NCBI GenBank assembly: GCA_019828565.1
Contig: JAHDYR010000025.1
Coordinates: 124,001-188,000 of the forward strand
Reading direction: 5' to 3'
DNA from: Carpediemonas membranifera
Taxonomy: Eukaryota > Fornicata
Length of the DNA: 64,000 bases
The notes beneath the pieces are model-generated. The model worked only from the letters and a program-made list of their open reading frames with translations, ran no database searches and was not told where the DNA came from. A program made the translations under genes and the position numbers. Numbering within the stretch: the stretch's first letter is position 1; each line of letters begins with the position of its first letter. This document shows, in pieces, positions 45,398-54,478 of this stretch.

Positions 45398-46717
45398 TCA
45401 CATCATGGCCTGGTTGATCTCCCAGACCATGTCAGGCCGCGTCTCCGCGAGGTCATTACTCGCCAAGTGGGCGCAACCCCGGATCAATTCGGCCCTGATC
45501 CTATCTGGGCCGTCGCAGTCGATGTCTGCGGCCCCAGCGGACGCCCTGTCGTGCACACCACGGGCAATGGGGCCTGGGGGGAGCACTTGGGTCTGGCCGT
45601 TACATATGGTGCTGAGATACAGCAGTAAATGATAAAAAAGGCCCGCCCCCACCGAGTCCGGCATGAACTCGAACACCGCGGTCATGTAGCGGTAGATCTC
45701 CCCCGCTGCGTGGTCCGAGGCGTTGGCGACGGCCATGACGAGATCTACTGCGGCCACGGTGGCGAGGGTCGTCTCGTCCTGGGACAGCAGCTGTATGCAC
45801 TCGAGCACATCCGCCTGAGTCACCCCGCGGTCGAGCGTGGCCGCTATCACCTCCGCGTATGAGGGGAGGGCGCCGCCCGACAGCCAGCCCATGACGGCGG
45901 GCCCCTCAGCACCTGCCAGGACGGCGAGCAGGTGGCGCACTGTCGGCCGGCCCCCTACGATGCCCACGGCGGTGTCATTGCCGAGGATGGCCGCTAGACC
46001 CGTCACGGCCTCGAGGAGAGCCGCTTTCACTGTCGGGGTCTGGAGCTGTTGTTGCTCAACGGCCGTGAGGATGGATGCGGCCACGTCCTCAACGACACTA
46101 TGCTCAACCCTGCTCGCCAGAGCCGTGAGCGCCACGAGGGACCCCCGACCCATGGCAGCATACGCCAGGGCGTCCGGGAGTCGGCCTGGCGCTAGTAGGC
46201 CGGGGAGCATGCGGGCCAGGGCAGTGGCTGCTGAGGATGAGGCTGCTATGCGGGCCAGCTGCAACAGGAGGGGCAGGGCGGCGTCGGGGGTGGGTCCGGT
46301 GGCGAGGGCGAGCAGGCCGATGGGAGGTAGGGCCGGCTGGGGAGCGAGGGCGGTGAGATAGGGGATCGTCTGGGCATAAAGACCGTGCTTAAGCGGGAAG
46401 GGTGCGGCAGAGAGGGCGTGTGCTGGGTAGGCGTCCAGCAAGCGAGGAATGGCAGAGCTCGTTGGCGCAGCGGGAAATGATGCGACTACAGCAGCTAAAG
46501 CACATGGGAAGAGGTTCATCTTTGCATGATTGTGCAAAATGGCCATGATATGTACCTCTAAGTGGTCTGAAACTTCTTCCTCAGAGAAAAACTTTGATAG
46601 CTGTGTCGGTGGCGCGAACAGAGCCTCGTGTGCCTGCATGGGGAATTCAGCATCGTGTTTCAACCGTGCAATCCGGGCTTTAAAGGCTGTGAACGCATTA
46701 CCGCTCGGCGTCTCCAT
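45398..46717 (-). CDS. Ala/Leu-rich helical repeat protein, unknown
   Basis: 439 residues from the ATG at 46717; the frame reads upstream to a GTG at 46786. Very rich in Ala, Leu and Pro, with repeated amphipathic helices (LPLLLQLARIAASSSAATAL, VKAALLEAVTGLAAIL), suggesting an ARM/HEAT solenoid. Upstream CAATCCTGCGGA (46737-46748) is an initiator-like element 19 bp before the ATG. The region 45146-45397 between this gene and TSG101 holds a TTTATA element and a GCGCAGTTTAG copy near 45319. Confidence 0.5.
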   Translation of the reverse strand: METPSGNAFTAFKARIARLKHDAEFPMQAHEALFAPPTQLSKFFSEEEVSDHLEVHIMAILHNHAKMNLFPCALAAVVASFPAAPTSSAIPRLLDAYPAHALSAAPFPLKHGLYAQTIPYLTALAPQPALPPIGLLALATGPTPDAALPLLLQLARIAASSSAATALARMLPGLLAPGRLPDALAYAAMGRGSLVALTALASRVEHSVVEDVAASILTAVEQQQLQTPTVKAALLEAVTGLAAILGNDTAVGIVGGRPTVRHLLAVLAGAEGPAVMGWLSGGALPSYAEVIAATLDRGVTQADVLECIQLLSQDETTLATVAAVDLVMAVANASDHAAGEIYRYMTAVFEFMPDSVGAGLFYHLLLYLSTICNGQTQVLPPGPIARGVHDRASAGAADIDCDGPDRIRAELIRGCAHLASNDLAETRPDMVWEINQAMM

Positions 46718-46847
46718 GTACCGGCGTCGCCTTGGACAATCCTGCGGACCACAGATCGAGACCTCGCCGTTGGCCAGGGTAACCACGGCAAGGCACCCGC
46801 TCCCTCATGGCTCAGTATTTATGTATCATATCACAAAGGCCGGGCCT

Positions 46848-48446
46848 TCATACGTTGTCGTCGGCCCCACGCTCACGGGCCTTGCCGAGCTTGAGCTTCT
46901 TCACGTTCTTGATCGAATCGATGAAGCGATCGCCCTTCTTGCCCTCAGTGGCAGTCTTGATCGCCTTGGTGAGGTCGTTCTGCAGCAGCCTGTCGACGAG
47001 CTCATTCTTGCGAGGGAAGATCACCAGCAGTAAGAGCGCAGCCACCGCGATGAAGGGCATAGTGAAATATGCCCAGGGGAAGGCGTGGCGGATGAAGGCG
47101 AGGTTGTCGCAGATGCTGTTGAAGATGATGTTGGCGCTCGTGGCTCTCGCATACACACTGAACGACGTACACAGGAAGCGGACGAGGGCGAGGCTGATGA
47201 GGAGCATGACCATGGCGTTGAACATCAGCGCGTTCGAGTATGTGTTGTGCTTCTCGAGGGGGTGGATGTTGGCGAACAGCAGGATGCGGGTGCCCAGTCG
47301 GGTAACGCCCTTCACCGTGCAGGCCAGGAGGTAGACCGCGAAGACGCTGTAGAGGGCCGTGCCGAGGAATGGCAGGAAGTTCTCGAAGACGCGGAAGATG
47401 AGGTTCAGCCCGGGATGCAGGGGCTCCTCGGGGAGCACGAAGAGGACGAGATGCACCAACCACAGGGCGCTGAGGCAGAAGAGGAGAACGGCGACGACGA
47501 GCTTGCCCCAGTAGAGGAGGGGGAGGTATCTCTTGGCGCCGGTGGAGATCTGGATGTAGTCGTACTCCTTCTCGAGCTGGCGGGAGGCCTCTCTGATGCG
47601 GTTGGGGAGCTTTCGCTCAGCTCTCGTGAGCCTGCGCTTCTTGCCGTCGATGGCGTCCTCCTGCCGCTCCTTCATGTCGTCCGTGTACTTCTGGGCGATC
47701 TCTTTGAGCATCATCGCCCGGTTCCGGAATACGATCCTAAACTGCGCGACTCTGTCGTTCGAGAAGGGGCGTGGCCGGTACCTCCACTCGCTGATGAGGT
47801 CCATGGGGATTGCCACGGCCCCCACTGAGGCGAAGATGATGAAGAGGACCATGCCGATGACCGAGGCGAAGGCTATGACGTGGAGGTGGATCATGAGGTT
47901 GAGGTTGAGCGTCTTGCTGGAGGAGGAGAGGCTCGACACCGTCAGGGCCCCGAGGTCAGAGGCCGAGAAGGACGTGGAGGCAACCAGGTCGGAGCCGTAC
48001 GTCTGCACGGGGATCAGGGCCTCGCCGAAGACGAACCAGGTGATGACGATGACGACGGTGAAGACGAGGAAGAGCCCGGCGGCAGTGAGGACGGCCTTCA
48101 GGAGCTGCTTGATGATGTTGGGCTTCGTGTCGAGAGCCTCGTAGTAGACGATGGCGAAGGGGAGGACGAAGAGCAGCAGAATGACGTCGATAGCGGCGAC
48201 AGCGATCCACACGAAGAGGAAGGGGAAGAGGTCCAGGTCAGCAAAGGCTATGTCGATTGGGAGCAGGAATACGGTGAATAGGGCCATGAATGTACTCGTA
48301 CACATCACAATCTTAGGGATCCATGCCCTGAGCTTGTCCTCTGGGTGTTGGAACGTGAACAAGTACCACAGGCTGAAGAGGATGGAGGCGAGGACGCCTG
48401 AAACGGTGAAAAACGATGTAAAGATTATACCACCGATCGTTGACAT
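46848..48446 (-). CDS. LMBR1/LMBRD-like multi-pass membrane protein
   Basis: 532 residues from the ATG at 48446; about nine hydrophobic helices. The central segment VGAVAIPMDLISEWRYRPRP followed by a long charged cytosolic loop (KEIAQKYTDDMKERQEDAID, then LEKEYDYI) matches the LMBR1-like family layout (family members: lipocalin receptor LIMR, lysosomal LMBD1). A final basic tail follows the last helix. A CTAAACTGCGCG match near 47752 lies inside the coding region and is not a promoter. Upstream bases 48447-48765 hold only leader and the 3' element of the SAM gene. Confidence 0.75.
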   Translation of the reverse strand: MSTIGGIIFTSFFTVSGVLASILFSLWYLFTFQHPEDKLRAWIPKIVMCTSTFMALFTVFLLPIDIAFADLDLFPFLFVWIAVAAIDVILLLFVLPFAIVYYEALDTKPNIIKQLLKAVLTAAGLFLVFTVVIVITWFVFGEALIPVQTYGSDLVASTSFSASDLGALTVSSLSSSSKTLNLNLMIHLHVIAFASVIGMVLFIIFASVGAVAIPMDLISEWRYRPRPFSNDRVAQFRIVFRNRAMMLKEIAQKYTDDMKERQEDAIDGKKRRLTRAERKLPNRIREASRQLEKEYDYIQISTGAKRYLPLLYWGKLVVAVLLFCLSALWLVHLVLFVLPEEPLHPGLNLIFRVFENFLPFLGTALYSVFAVYLLACTVKGVTRLGTRILLFANIHPLEKHNTYSNALMFNAMVMLLISLALVRFLCTSFSVYARATSANIIFNSICDNLAFIRHAFPWAYFTMPFIAVAALLLLVIFPRKNELVDRLLQNDLTKAIKTATEGKKGDRFIDSIKNVKKLKLGKARERGADDNV

Positions 48447-48752
48447 TTGTTCAGGTTCGCTGCGTTCAACGGGGGCGCGAGGATGTGCTCGCCTGTTGTG
48501 TGTGCCAAATCTGGCAATAAATAATATCGGCTGGATTCGGCGTGGTAGGGCGTCAGGACGCTGGGAGACGGTGTGCTGATCCATGCCATATTTGCTGTTT
48601 CCACTCCAGAAAATCTCCCGCCTCAAATAGCCCGAGATCATGGGTGGCTCTAGTGGCGTATCAGCCCCAAGCAACGCACACATGGTTCCTCACACATGCA
48701 TCCACTACCAACAGACGCTGAGTTCCACCCAGGGAGCCGTGTCACGGATAAT

Positions 48753-48759
48753 GTTTACA
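48753..48759 (-). terminator. Putative polyadenylation element TGTAAAC after the SAM-domain gene
   Basis: Minus-strand TGTAAAC, 7 bp past the stop at 48766. Confidence 0.4.
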
Positions 48760-48765
48760 ACGGGG

Positions 48766-49393
48766 TTACTCCTGCGGCTCGGCGGCCTGGAACGTCGCTT
48801 CTACGTCAGAAACGGGGCAGGGCAGCCTGATGATGTTGCGGGACTTCTCGCCCTCGTAGTTGACGTCGGTGGTGAACTTGACGACCTGGGTGACGTCGCC
48901 GGTGTCGTTGAGCTTGGTGAATGTCCACGTGCCCTGGATGGGCTCGTGGCAGGGCTCGAGGCGGACGCAGGTGAGGGCGATCATCTTGTTGGCGGAGAGG
49001 GTCAGGAGGGCCTCGATGGTGGTGCCGTTGACCTCCTCGCGCCAGAGCCAGCCCATCCAGTTCTCGAGGTTGTCAATCTCGTACTTGATGCAGCGGCGCT
49101 CGCCGAGCTTGCTAACTGCAAGGGAGTGGAAGAGATCGTCCTCGGTAAGGCGGAGAAGAGCACGGCCGTTAATGCCATTCTTGCGGAAAGTCTCAGCGTG
49201 GTGGCGCATCTTGATGCCGTTGAGCCAAGAGCAAACATCACCTTCGCTCCACTCTTCGATGGCTGAGTAAGTCGCGAGGAAAAATTGGATCCCGAGAAGT
49301 GATCGCAATGTCAATGATAACAAGCTTGACAGCAATTCAGTGTCTTAGGACAAAATACATACGGTTGATCAACTTGATTCTGGGAGTACTCAT
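48766..49393 (-). CDS. Small SAM-domain protein, two exons
   Basis: 175 residues when 49393-49363 is joined to 49262-48766. Exon 1 gives MSTPRIKLIN and exon 2 continues P-IEEWSEGDVCSWL. A sterile alpha motif domain spans about 12-75: W-SEGDVCSWL, HAETFRKNGINGRALLRL, TEDDLFHSLAVSKLGERRCI. The C-terminal 90 residues are beta-rich with no recognised family. SAM domains mediate homo- or hetero-oligomerisation. Without the intron exon 2 has no ATG before the domain, and its upstream reading is a run of Leu/Ser codons from non-coding sequence. Confidence 0.75.
49263..49362 (-). other. 100-nt spliceosomal intron in SAM-domain gene
   Basis: Canonical GTATGT start and CTTACTCAG end on the minus strand. 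Phase 1 join gives an ATG-initiated protein. Much longer than the 28-29 nt class. Confidence 0.75.
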
Positions 49394-49580
49394 GCCAAGG
49401 GCCGGGGATGGATTGGAAAATGTGGTGGTCAAATCCGACAAAACCAAGTCTTCATCAAATGATTAAGGTCACCTGCACAGAAATTGACTGTTCCAAACTC
49501 AGGAACGCGCATGTAAATCTCGTGTATACATGCTCTGGGATGCATCTCGCCCCTAGCTTGCATCCTCTGCGCGTTCGGGC

Positions 49581-49763
49581 ATGGAATCGCAATGGGTCCC
49601 CAACTCGCTCGAGGACTGCGAGGCCTTGGGCATCCCATTGGGGCAGGTGTTGCAATTGTTTGCAGAGATTTTTGCATGGTCTCGCCATTCGTTTGAAACC
49701 TGCTCGACCCAAATAGATCTCATTATAGATCTTGTCCCAACAACGAAAATTTCACAAATATAA
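49581..49763 (+). CDS. Possible 60-residue protein
   Basis: ATG to TAA ORF with reasonable codon use in its first half (ESQWVPNSLEDCEALGIPLG). A CTGCGCG core sits about 10 bp upstream and a TATAAAT element overlaps the stop, the spacing seen at other genes here. No homology recognised. The rest of the 49394-49858 divergent gap shows nothing else. Confidence 0.3.
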   Translation: MESQWVPNSLEDCEALGIPLGQVLQLFAEIFAWSRHSFETCSTQIDLIIDLVPTTKISQI

Positions 49764-49858
49764 ATGCCAAACTGCCAGATGACTCAGCCAGCACAGACGC
49801 TACCGGACATCTACCTGCAATTTCACTAAGACCGCCTTGACCGTTGAAGACTTGATCA

Positions 49859-49984
49859 ATGAGTGAGAAAGGGGCGACAGACGACGCCCGCGTTCAAGAT
49901 GACTACAATCGCTTGGATAGCTCTTCCGAGCCACGAAGAGTTGCTCCCGCCGCTGGCAGGGCCCGGTCGTCCGAGTCGGGGTGA
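49859..49984 (+). other. ATG-initiated upstream ORF or first exon of the antiporter gene
   Basis: 41 codons (MSEKGATDDARVQDDYNRLD...) ending at a TGA that overlaps the start of the antiporter frame. An initiator-like CAAACTGCCAGA lies near 49772. It may be a first exon: a 26-nt candidate intron (49969-49994, starts GTCCGA, ends GGTCAG) would join the frames, but it has a weak 3' end. A one-base assembly error would also explain it. Confidence 0.45.
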
Positions 49985-49998
49985 AGTCGGTCAGTCAG

Positions 49999-52476
49999 AT
50001 GGTCGATGCAGCGGTGGACACCATTAGAGACTATGGACAGGCATATATCAGCTTGTCTGTGATCTTATGCGCATCGTTCTTTGTTGCTAAGGTCTTCGAG
50101 CGCCTCTCGCTGCCCAAAATTACTGCATACATAGCGACAGGCGCCATCGCAGGCCCGCATGTCCTCAAACTCCTAACTAGCGACGACATTAGTCGGCTTC
50201 TTCCAATCAACTACATCTCAATCTCATTCATTGCCTTTGTGGCAGCGTCGGAGTTGGAAATATCGTCCATCAAGCATCACCTTCGCGCCATCCTTGCATG
50301 TGTGGCCGCAGACAGCACGCTGATCCTCATTCTGACCTTTGCCGTCTTCTTCGGCCTGAGTTACTTCATCGGCTGGGCCTCGAACATCACCATCGCCGAG
50401 CGCGTGGCCATGGCGCTCCTCGTCGCCGTCCTCATGATCGCTCGGTCGCCCTCTTCGCTCATCGCTGTCATCAACGAGCTCAAGGCCCGTGGACCGTTTA
50501 CCTCGACGTGTCTCGGCGTCACCATGGTCACGGACGTTCTCGTCATCGTGGCCTTTGCCCTAGGCATGGCCGTCGCTGAGCCGCTGGTCACTAAGTCCTT
50601 CGACTCGGCCGCTGTCCTGGGCCTCCCGGCGACGCTTTTCCTCTCTCTCGTCGTCGGCCTCGTCCTGGCGTGCGTCTTCCACGTCGTCTTCTCCTTGACC
50701 CTTCCGTCCAAGTTCAAGAAACCTCTCCGTGTCATGCGAGCCATGGTCGTCATCGTCACTGGCTGGGCTGTGTACGCGTCCGAGGTGAAGCTCAGCCGGC
50801 TGTCGGTCTCGATGGACTGGGTCGTCAAGATTAGCGCAGAGCCCCTCTTGACGTGCATGATCGCGTCGTTCAGCGTCGTCAACGTCTCCTTGTCCGGTGT
50901 GGTCTTCACATACATCCTCCACGCCCTCGCACCCGCAGTTTACGCCGTTTTCTTCACGTACGTCGGCGCCACGCTCAACCTGGCCGCCATCAGCAGCGCC
51001 CTGGCCCCAGCCCTCGCCCTCGTCGTTATCCGCCTCGTCGGCATCGCCATGGGCAACTTCATCGGCTGCACCGTGAGCCGTCTCCCTCGTAAGGCAGCCT
51101 TGGTCGGTTGGGGCGGGTACATCACCCAGGCGGGAGTCGCCCTGGGCCTCTCCCAGGAGATGGCGCACCTGTTCGACTTCGGCGACGACGTGCTCTCGCT
51201 GTGCATCACGGTGATCGTCATCAACCAGCTCGTCGGCCCCGTCCTGGTCAAGATGGCGCTCAAGCACATGGGTGAGACGTCCCCGACGATTAGGGACATC
51301 CAGAAGAAGAAGAAGCGTGGTTTCATCGGTCATGCGGTGATCATCGGCCGCAACGGGCTCAGTGAGGTCGTTGCCGACCGTCTCGTCAGGTCTAACTGGC
51401 ATGTCGTCCTGGCCGACCACAAGGAGTGCCACGTCAGCCCCACGGACGTCGAGGTCCACAAGCGGGTGCAGGGCGTCAAGGACATCGTCGCCGCCCAGCG
51501 CCGGGAGCCAAGGCGCGGGTCCTTTAGCGACTCCGAGGACATGTCCGAGCCCGTCCGTGTCGGCAGCGACGAGTACCCCGCCCTCGATGCCGTGCCAGAG
51601 AACGAGGAGCCGACGCCCATACCACCGGGCAGGGGCGCGGCCAAGCTCGTGACGGGCATAGAGGCCGACCAGGAGACGCTGTGGGTCGTACGCACAGACG
51701 GGACACTGGAGGACCTCGACGGACTCTTCGCCCCGCCCGCTCCCGGCCCGGCGTCGCCCACGCACCCGCTAAAGGCAGCGGTCAGGAAGCGCGTGCAACT
51801 GATGACCCAGCGTGACCCTCGGCCTTCTGGGATCGCCGAGCTGCCCCAGCCGGACGTGGTCATCTCCCTCATGTCCGACGACACGCTGAACTACGCCGTC
51901 CTCAAGCACGCCAAGGAGGCCGGCGTGACCCGTCTCGTGTGTCGGGTGTACGATCCCCAATTCATCGGTCCCCTGCAGCGTATCGACGCATGTGTGGTTG
52001 ACCCCAGCACGGCGCTCGTAGACATGGTCCGCAGGTTCGTCGAGGAGCCCGACCCCAGCTGGAGCGAGCACGTCAACATCCATAGCTCGGAGCGGGTTCT
52101 CCACCTCAAGGGGGCGCTCCAGTCGCTCGAGGGTGTGCCCCTCGCGGCCCTGGCCCGCCTCGCCCCCGCGGACGTCATGATCTCGGGTGTCGTGCGGCAG
52201 GGCCACTGGCTCGCCGCGGCGTCGGGGACGGCACTGCAGGAGGGCGACAACCTCGTCGCGGTGGGTCATCCCGACTCACTCGACTCCTTCAAGGCGGACC
52301 TGCTGACCTTCTTCGAGCGCGTTAAGAAGGGTACGCAGGACATCACGGCGCCGTCGACACCACACGGCCATGACAGCTTCGGCGTGCAGGCGGTGCAGCT
52401 GGCTCGGGCGCTGACTGGACTGGCACGGAAGGACACGTTCCGGCACCGCATCGACCGGGACAGCAGCTTCGTGTGA
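49999..52476 (+). CDS. CPA2-type cation:proton antiporter with C-terminal TrkA/RCK-like domains
   Basis: 825 residues from the ATG at 49999. About 12 membrane helices in residues 10-420, starting FERLSLPKITAYIATGAIAG, which matches the Kef/CPA2 opening. A nucleotide-binding (TrkA-N) domain begins at VIIGRNGLSEVVADRL near 440. A roughly 130-residue disordered, acidic insertion follows, then a second half (PDVVISLMSDDTLNYAVLKH) and a TrkA-C-like region (VMISGVVRQGHWLAAASG). This bacterial-style architecture suggests a K+ or Na+/H+ antiporter gated by NAD(H) or a similar ligand. Start uncertain because of the upstream ORF. Confidence 0.85.
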   Translation: MVDAAVDTIRDYGQAYISLSVILCASFFVAKVFERLSLPKITAYIATGAIAGPHVLKLLTSDDISRLLPINYISISFIAFVAASELEISSIKHHLRAILACVAADSTLILILTFAVFFGLSYFIGWASNITIAERVAMALLVAVLMIARSPSSLIAVINELKARGPFTSTCLGVTMVTDVLVIVAFALGMAVAEPLVTKSFDSAAVLGLPATLFLSLVVGLVLACVFHVVFSLTLPSKFKKPLRVMRAMVVIVTGWAVYASEVKLSRLSVSMDWVVKISAEPLLTCMIASFSVVNVSLSGVVFTYILHALAPAVYAVFFTYVGATLNLAAISSALAPALALVVIRLVGIAMGNFIGCTVSRLPRKAALVGWGGYITQAGVALGLSQEMAHLFDFGDDVLSLCITVIVINQLVGPVLVKMALKHMGETSPTIRDIQKKKKRGFIGHAVIIGRNGLSEVVADRLVRSNWHVVLADHKECHVSPTDVEVHKRVQGVKDIVAAQRREPRRGSFSDSEDMSEPVRVGSDEYPALDAVPENEEPTPIPPGRGAAKLVTGIEADQETLWVVRTDGTLEDLDGLFAPPAPGPASPTHPLKAAVRKRVQLMTQRDPRPSGIAELPQPDVVISLMSDDTLNYAVLKHAKEAGVTRLVCRVYDPQFIGPLQRIDACVVDPSTALVDMVRRFVEEPDPSWSEHVNIHSSERVLHLKGALQSLEGVPLAALARLAPADVMISGVVRQGHWLAAASGTALQEGDNLVAVGHPDSLDSFKADLLTFFERVKKGTQDITAPSTPHGHDSFGVQAVQLARALTGLARKDTFRHRIDRDSSFV

Positions 52477-52656
52477 GGGCGGTGTGTATACTTGCAATAT
52501 GTAACTCGGGTAAATGACACGCTTCAAGCATAGCATAGCATCTTGGACTGTGTGAGTCTTCTGTGGGGCGGGCTTGTCGGGGCTGAGTCTTCGCGAGCTT
52601 TTGGCCTTTAGGTGGCAGTCCTAAGTCTTCGTTGCCTGAAAAAAGATGTGCCGGAA

Positions 52657-52842
52657 TTATTTTATAATATTTGTCTTCTTCTGTCTCTTCGTCCGTGTCT
52701 GCTTGCCCTTTGGGGCTTGGGTGTCGATCGCCATTCTCATGTGGACGAAAAACACCTGCTGCTCACTGCCCGTCCAATTGTGAAAGTTGATCTGCTTCCG
52801 TGTGTAATGCTCGTTGAGGTCCTCGTTGAGTTTTGCGAGCAT
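52657..52842 (-). CDS. Small basic protein, unknown
   Basis: 61 residues: MLAKLNEDLNEHYTRKQINF, a HNWTGSEQQVFF segment and a Lys/Arg-rich tail. Codons (AAC, GAG, CTC, AAG, CAG) show the strong bias of confident genes here, unlike neighbouring non-coding ORFs. A TATAAA element overlaps the stop. The rest of 52477-53128 shows no other gene, though an upstream exon is possible near GTGAGT at about 52900. Confidence 0.45.
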   Translation of the reverse strand: MLAKLNEDLNEHYTRKQINFHNWTGSEQQVFFVHMRMAIDTQAPKGKQTRTKRQKKTNIIK

Positions 52843-53128
52843 CGTCACTTCTCATTCCCTTGTGGCCGAGTCTTCACCACTTTCGACTCACCGCACTCAC
52901 CCCGGGCGTGCACCCTTCCAATAATAATGGACTTGCTTGGTCGACTGCCAGATCACCAGGTCGGGTCAGGCTAAGGCGCTTGACACTGATCCGCCCCACT
53001 GAATAATCGCGAATGCTGCAGTCCGACATCTTATCAAACAGATGTGCATTAATCAGGGAAGACTACCCGATCCTGACGACACAGCAATAGGTTAACCCCG
53101 CAAGATACGAATAAATTTATCATGGACC

Positions 53129-54202
53129 CTAGTCGTCGTGGTCGAGCAACAGGTCCACCCGCCCACGCCCGAGCCCTCCCCTAGGCGTGGTGGCCTCTAA
53201 CAGTGGCTGGTACGCCGGGGTCGGCAGGAGGGGGTCTTCGGACGCGTCAGGGCGGTGGGCGTCCGGCAGGTCTGTCTGGTGCGGGTCCGGGCCGTAAAGC
53301 TGTATGAGGACGACGAAGAGGGTCAGTGGGGCAACCTCGATGAGGGAGAGATACAGCGTCATGAAGAGGTCGCACCCAAGCAGCGAGTAGCCCCAGTTGA
53401 ACAGCCATACCGGGGGGAAGTCGGGCAGCGGGACCACCAGTGTCTCCAAAAGACTCTCCACCGCCCGGGTGCCGACCGAGAAGCCCGCCAGGATGGTTAT
53501 GCCAATCAGCACCAGGAGCTGACGGATACGGTCGTTCTGGCCGGCCGCTAGGGTTGATATGAGCGAGGCCGAGAGGTAGAGCAGAGCTAGCATGACGACG
53601 GGCACGATCTCCGCGTGTGAGATGGCCTCAGACAGGTTCCACCACACGTAGAGCCGCGTGGTCACCAGCCCGACGACAATGCCGACCAGGCAGATCACAA
53701 TGTACGCTACGGCGTGGGCGCTCACTAAGACAGTCGCGGCGACCCTGAATATGTTGAGGCCGGCCCGTGCGGGCGACTGCGGTGTCTTGGACGCCCCCAG
53801 GACCTCCTGCCGCTCGAACGCCTGGCGGACGGCCATGGGTAGCTGGACCCGCGGTACTGGGGCTACATAGACGGCCCAGGTGACGACAGTGAGCCATAGC
53901 CCTAGGAGGAGCCAGGGGGGCATGGTGTTGAGAACCTGGGCGATGAAGTCGGACACGGCGGCCATGTTCTGGACACTGGACACCTGGAACCGGAGCTGGA
54001 TGGATACGATGAGCCCGGCAACCCTGCTTAGGCTCCACAGCATGGTAAGTGTGGATGCGATTAGAAGGAAGTCGTTGCGGGAACGGAGGTTGAAGATGTG
54101 GCCTAGATGGCTGCTTCTACGCCACCACTGGACCCTAGTACTAACATCTACGCTATGTGAGATGATGGGGAGGAACGGACACAGTATAAACGCTGCAAAC
54201 AA
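53129..54202 (-). CDS. Predicted seven-TM membrane protein, 5' end unresolved
   Basis: Up to 357 residues. About seven hydrophobic helices (DFLLIASTLTMLWSL, PWLLLGLWLTVVTWAVYV, AYIVICLVGIVVGLV, VPVVMLALLYLSASL, LLVLIGITILAGFSV, LFMTLYLSLIEVAPLTLFVV) and an acidic cytosolic tail ending LLLDHDD. The frame opens at a TTG and TTTATACTGTGTCC, an initiator-like sequence, lies inside it. The first in-frame ATG (54043) falls within the first helix, so a short first exon or out-of-frame ATG near 54145 with a small intron is likely. Topology resembles DUF1084/THH1-type proteins, unproven. Confidence 0.5.
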   Translation of the reverse strand: MFAAFILCPFLPIISHSVDVSTRVQWWRRSSHLGHIFNLRSRNDFLLIASTLTMLWSLSRVAGLIVSIQLRFQVSSVQNMAAVSDFIAQVLNTMPPWLLLGLWLTVVTWAVYVAPVPRVQLPMAVRQAFERQEVLGASKTPQSPARAGLNIFRVAATVLVSAHAVAYIVICLVGIVVGLVTTRLYVWWNLSEAISHAEIVPVVMLALLYLSASLISTLAAGQNDRIRQLLVLIGITILAGFSVGTRAVESLLETLVVPLPDFPPVWLFNWGYSLLGCDLFMTLYLSLIEVAPLTLFVVLIQLYGPDPHQTDLPDAHRPDASEDPLLPTPAYQPLLEATTPRGGLGRGRVDLLLDHDD

Positions 54203-54478
54203 GGGCTAGCAAGCCGCAGCCGAAGAGGAGGACGATTAAAGCAAGAGATGTGGTTGTATTCTCGTTGTCTGTACAAAGATATGCCGTCCGACGGACGCTC
54301 ATGCTCAGCGACCGGACGTTGGATGATCAGATGAAAGATGAATCGTATCCTGCGAAAAACATAATCGCGAATCTGTCGAGCTACGCTCTCACATGGACGC
54401 ACCAAGTCCGCAACCAGTCGCGCTAGGCTGCGAGTGCCTTGTCAAAAACTGCACGGTGGTAACTACGGGAGGTCGGCG

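Noticed and set aside
47750-47763. CTAAACTGCGCG match as a promoter
   Set aside because: It lies inside the LMBR1-like coding region; a similar match near 40922 lies inside RAB11. Both are chance or coding-driven.
49981-49998. GTG start for the antiporter
   Set aside because: Non-ATG starts are not expected in this nuclear genome; the ATG at 49999 or a spliced upstream exon is more likely.
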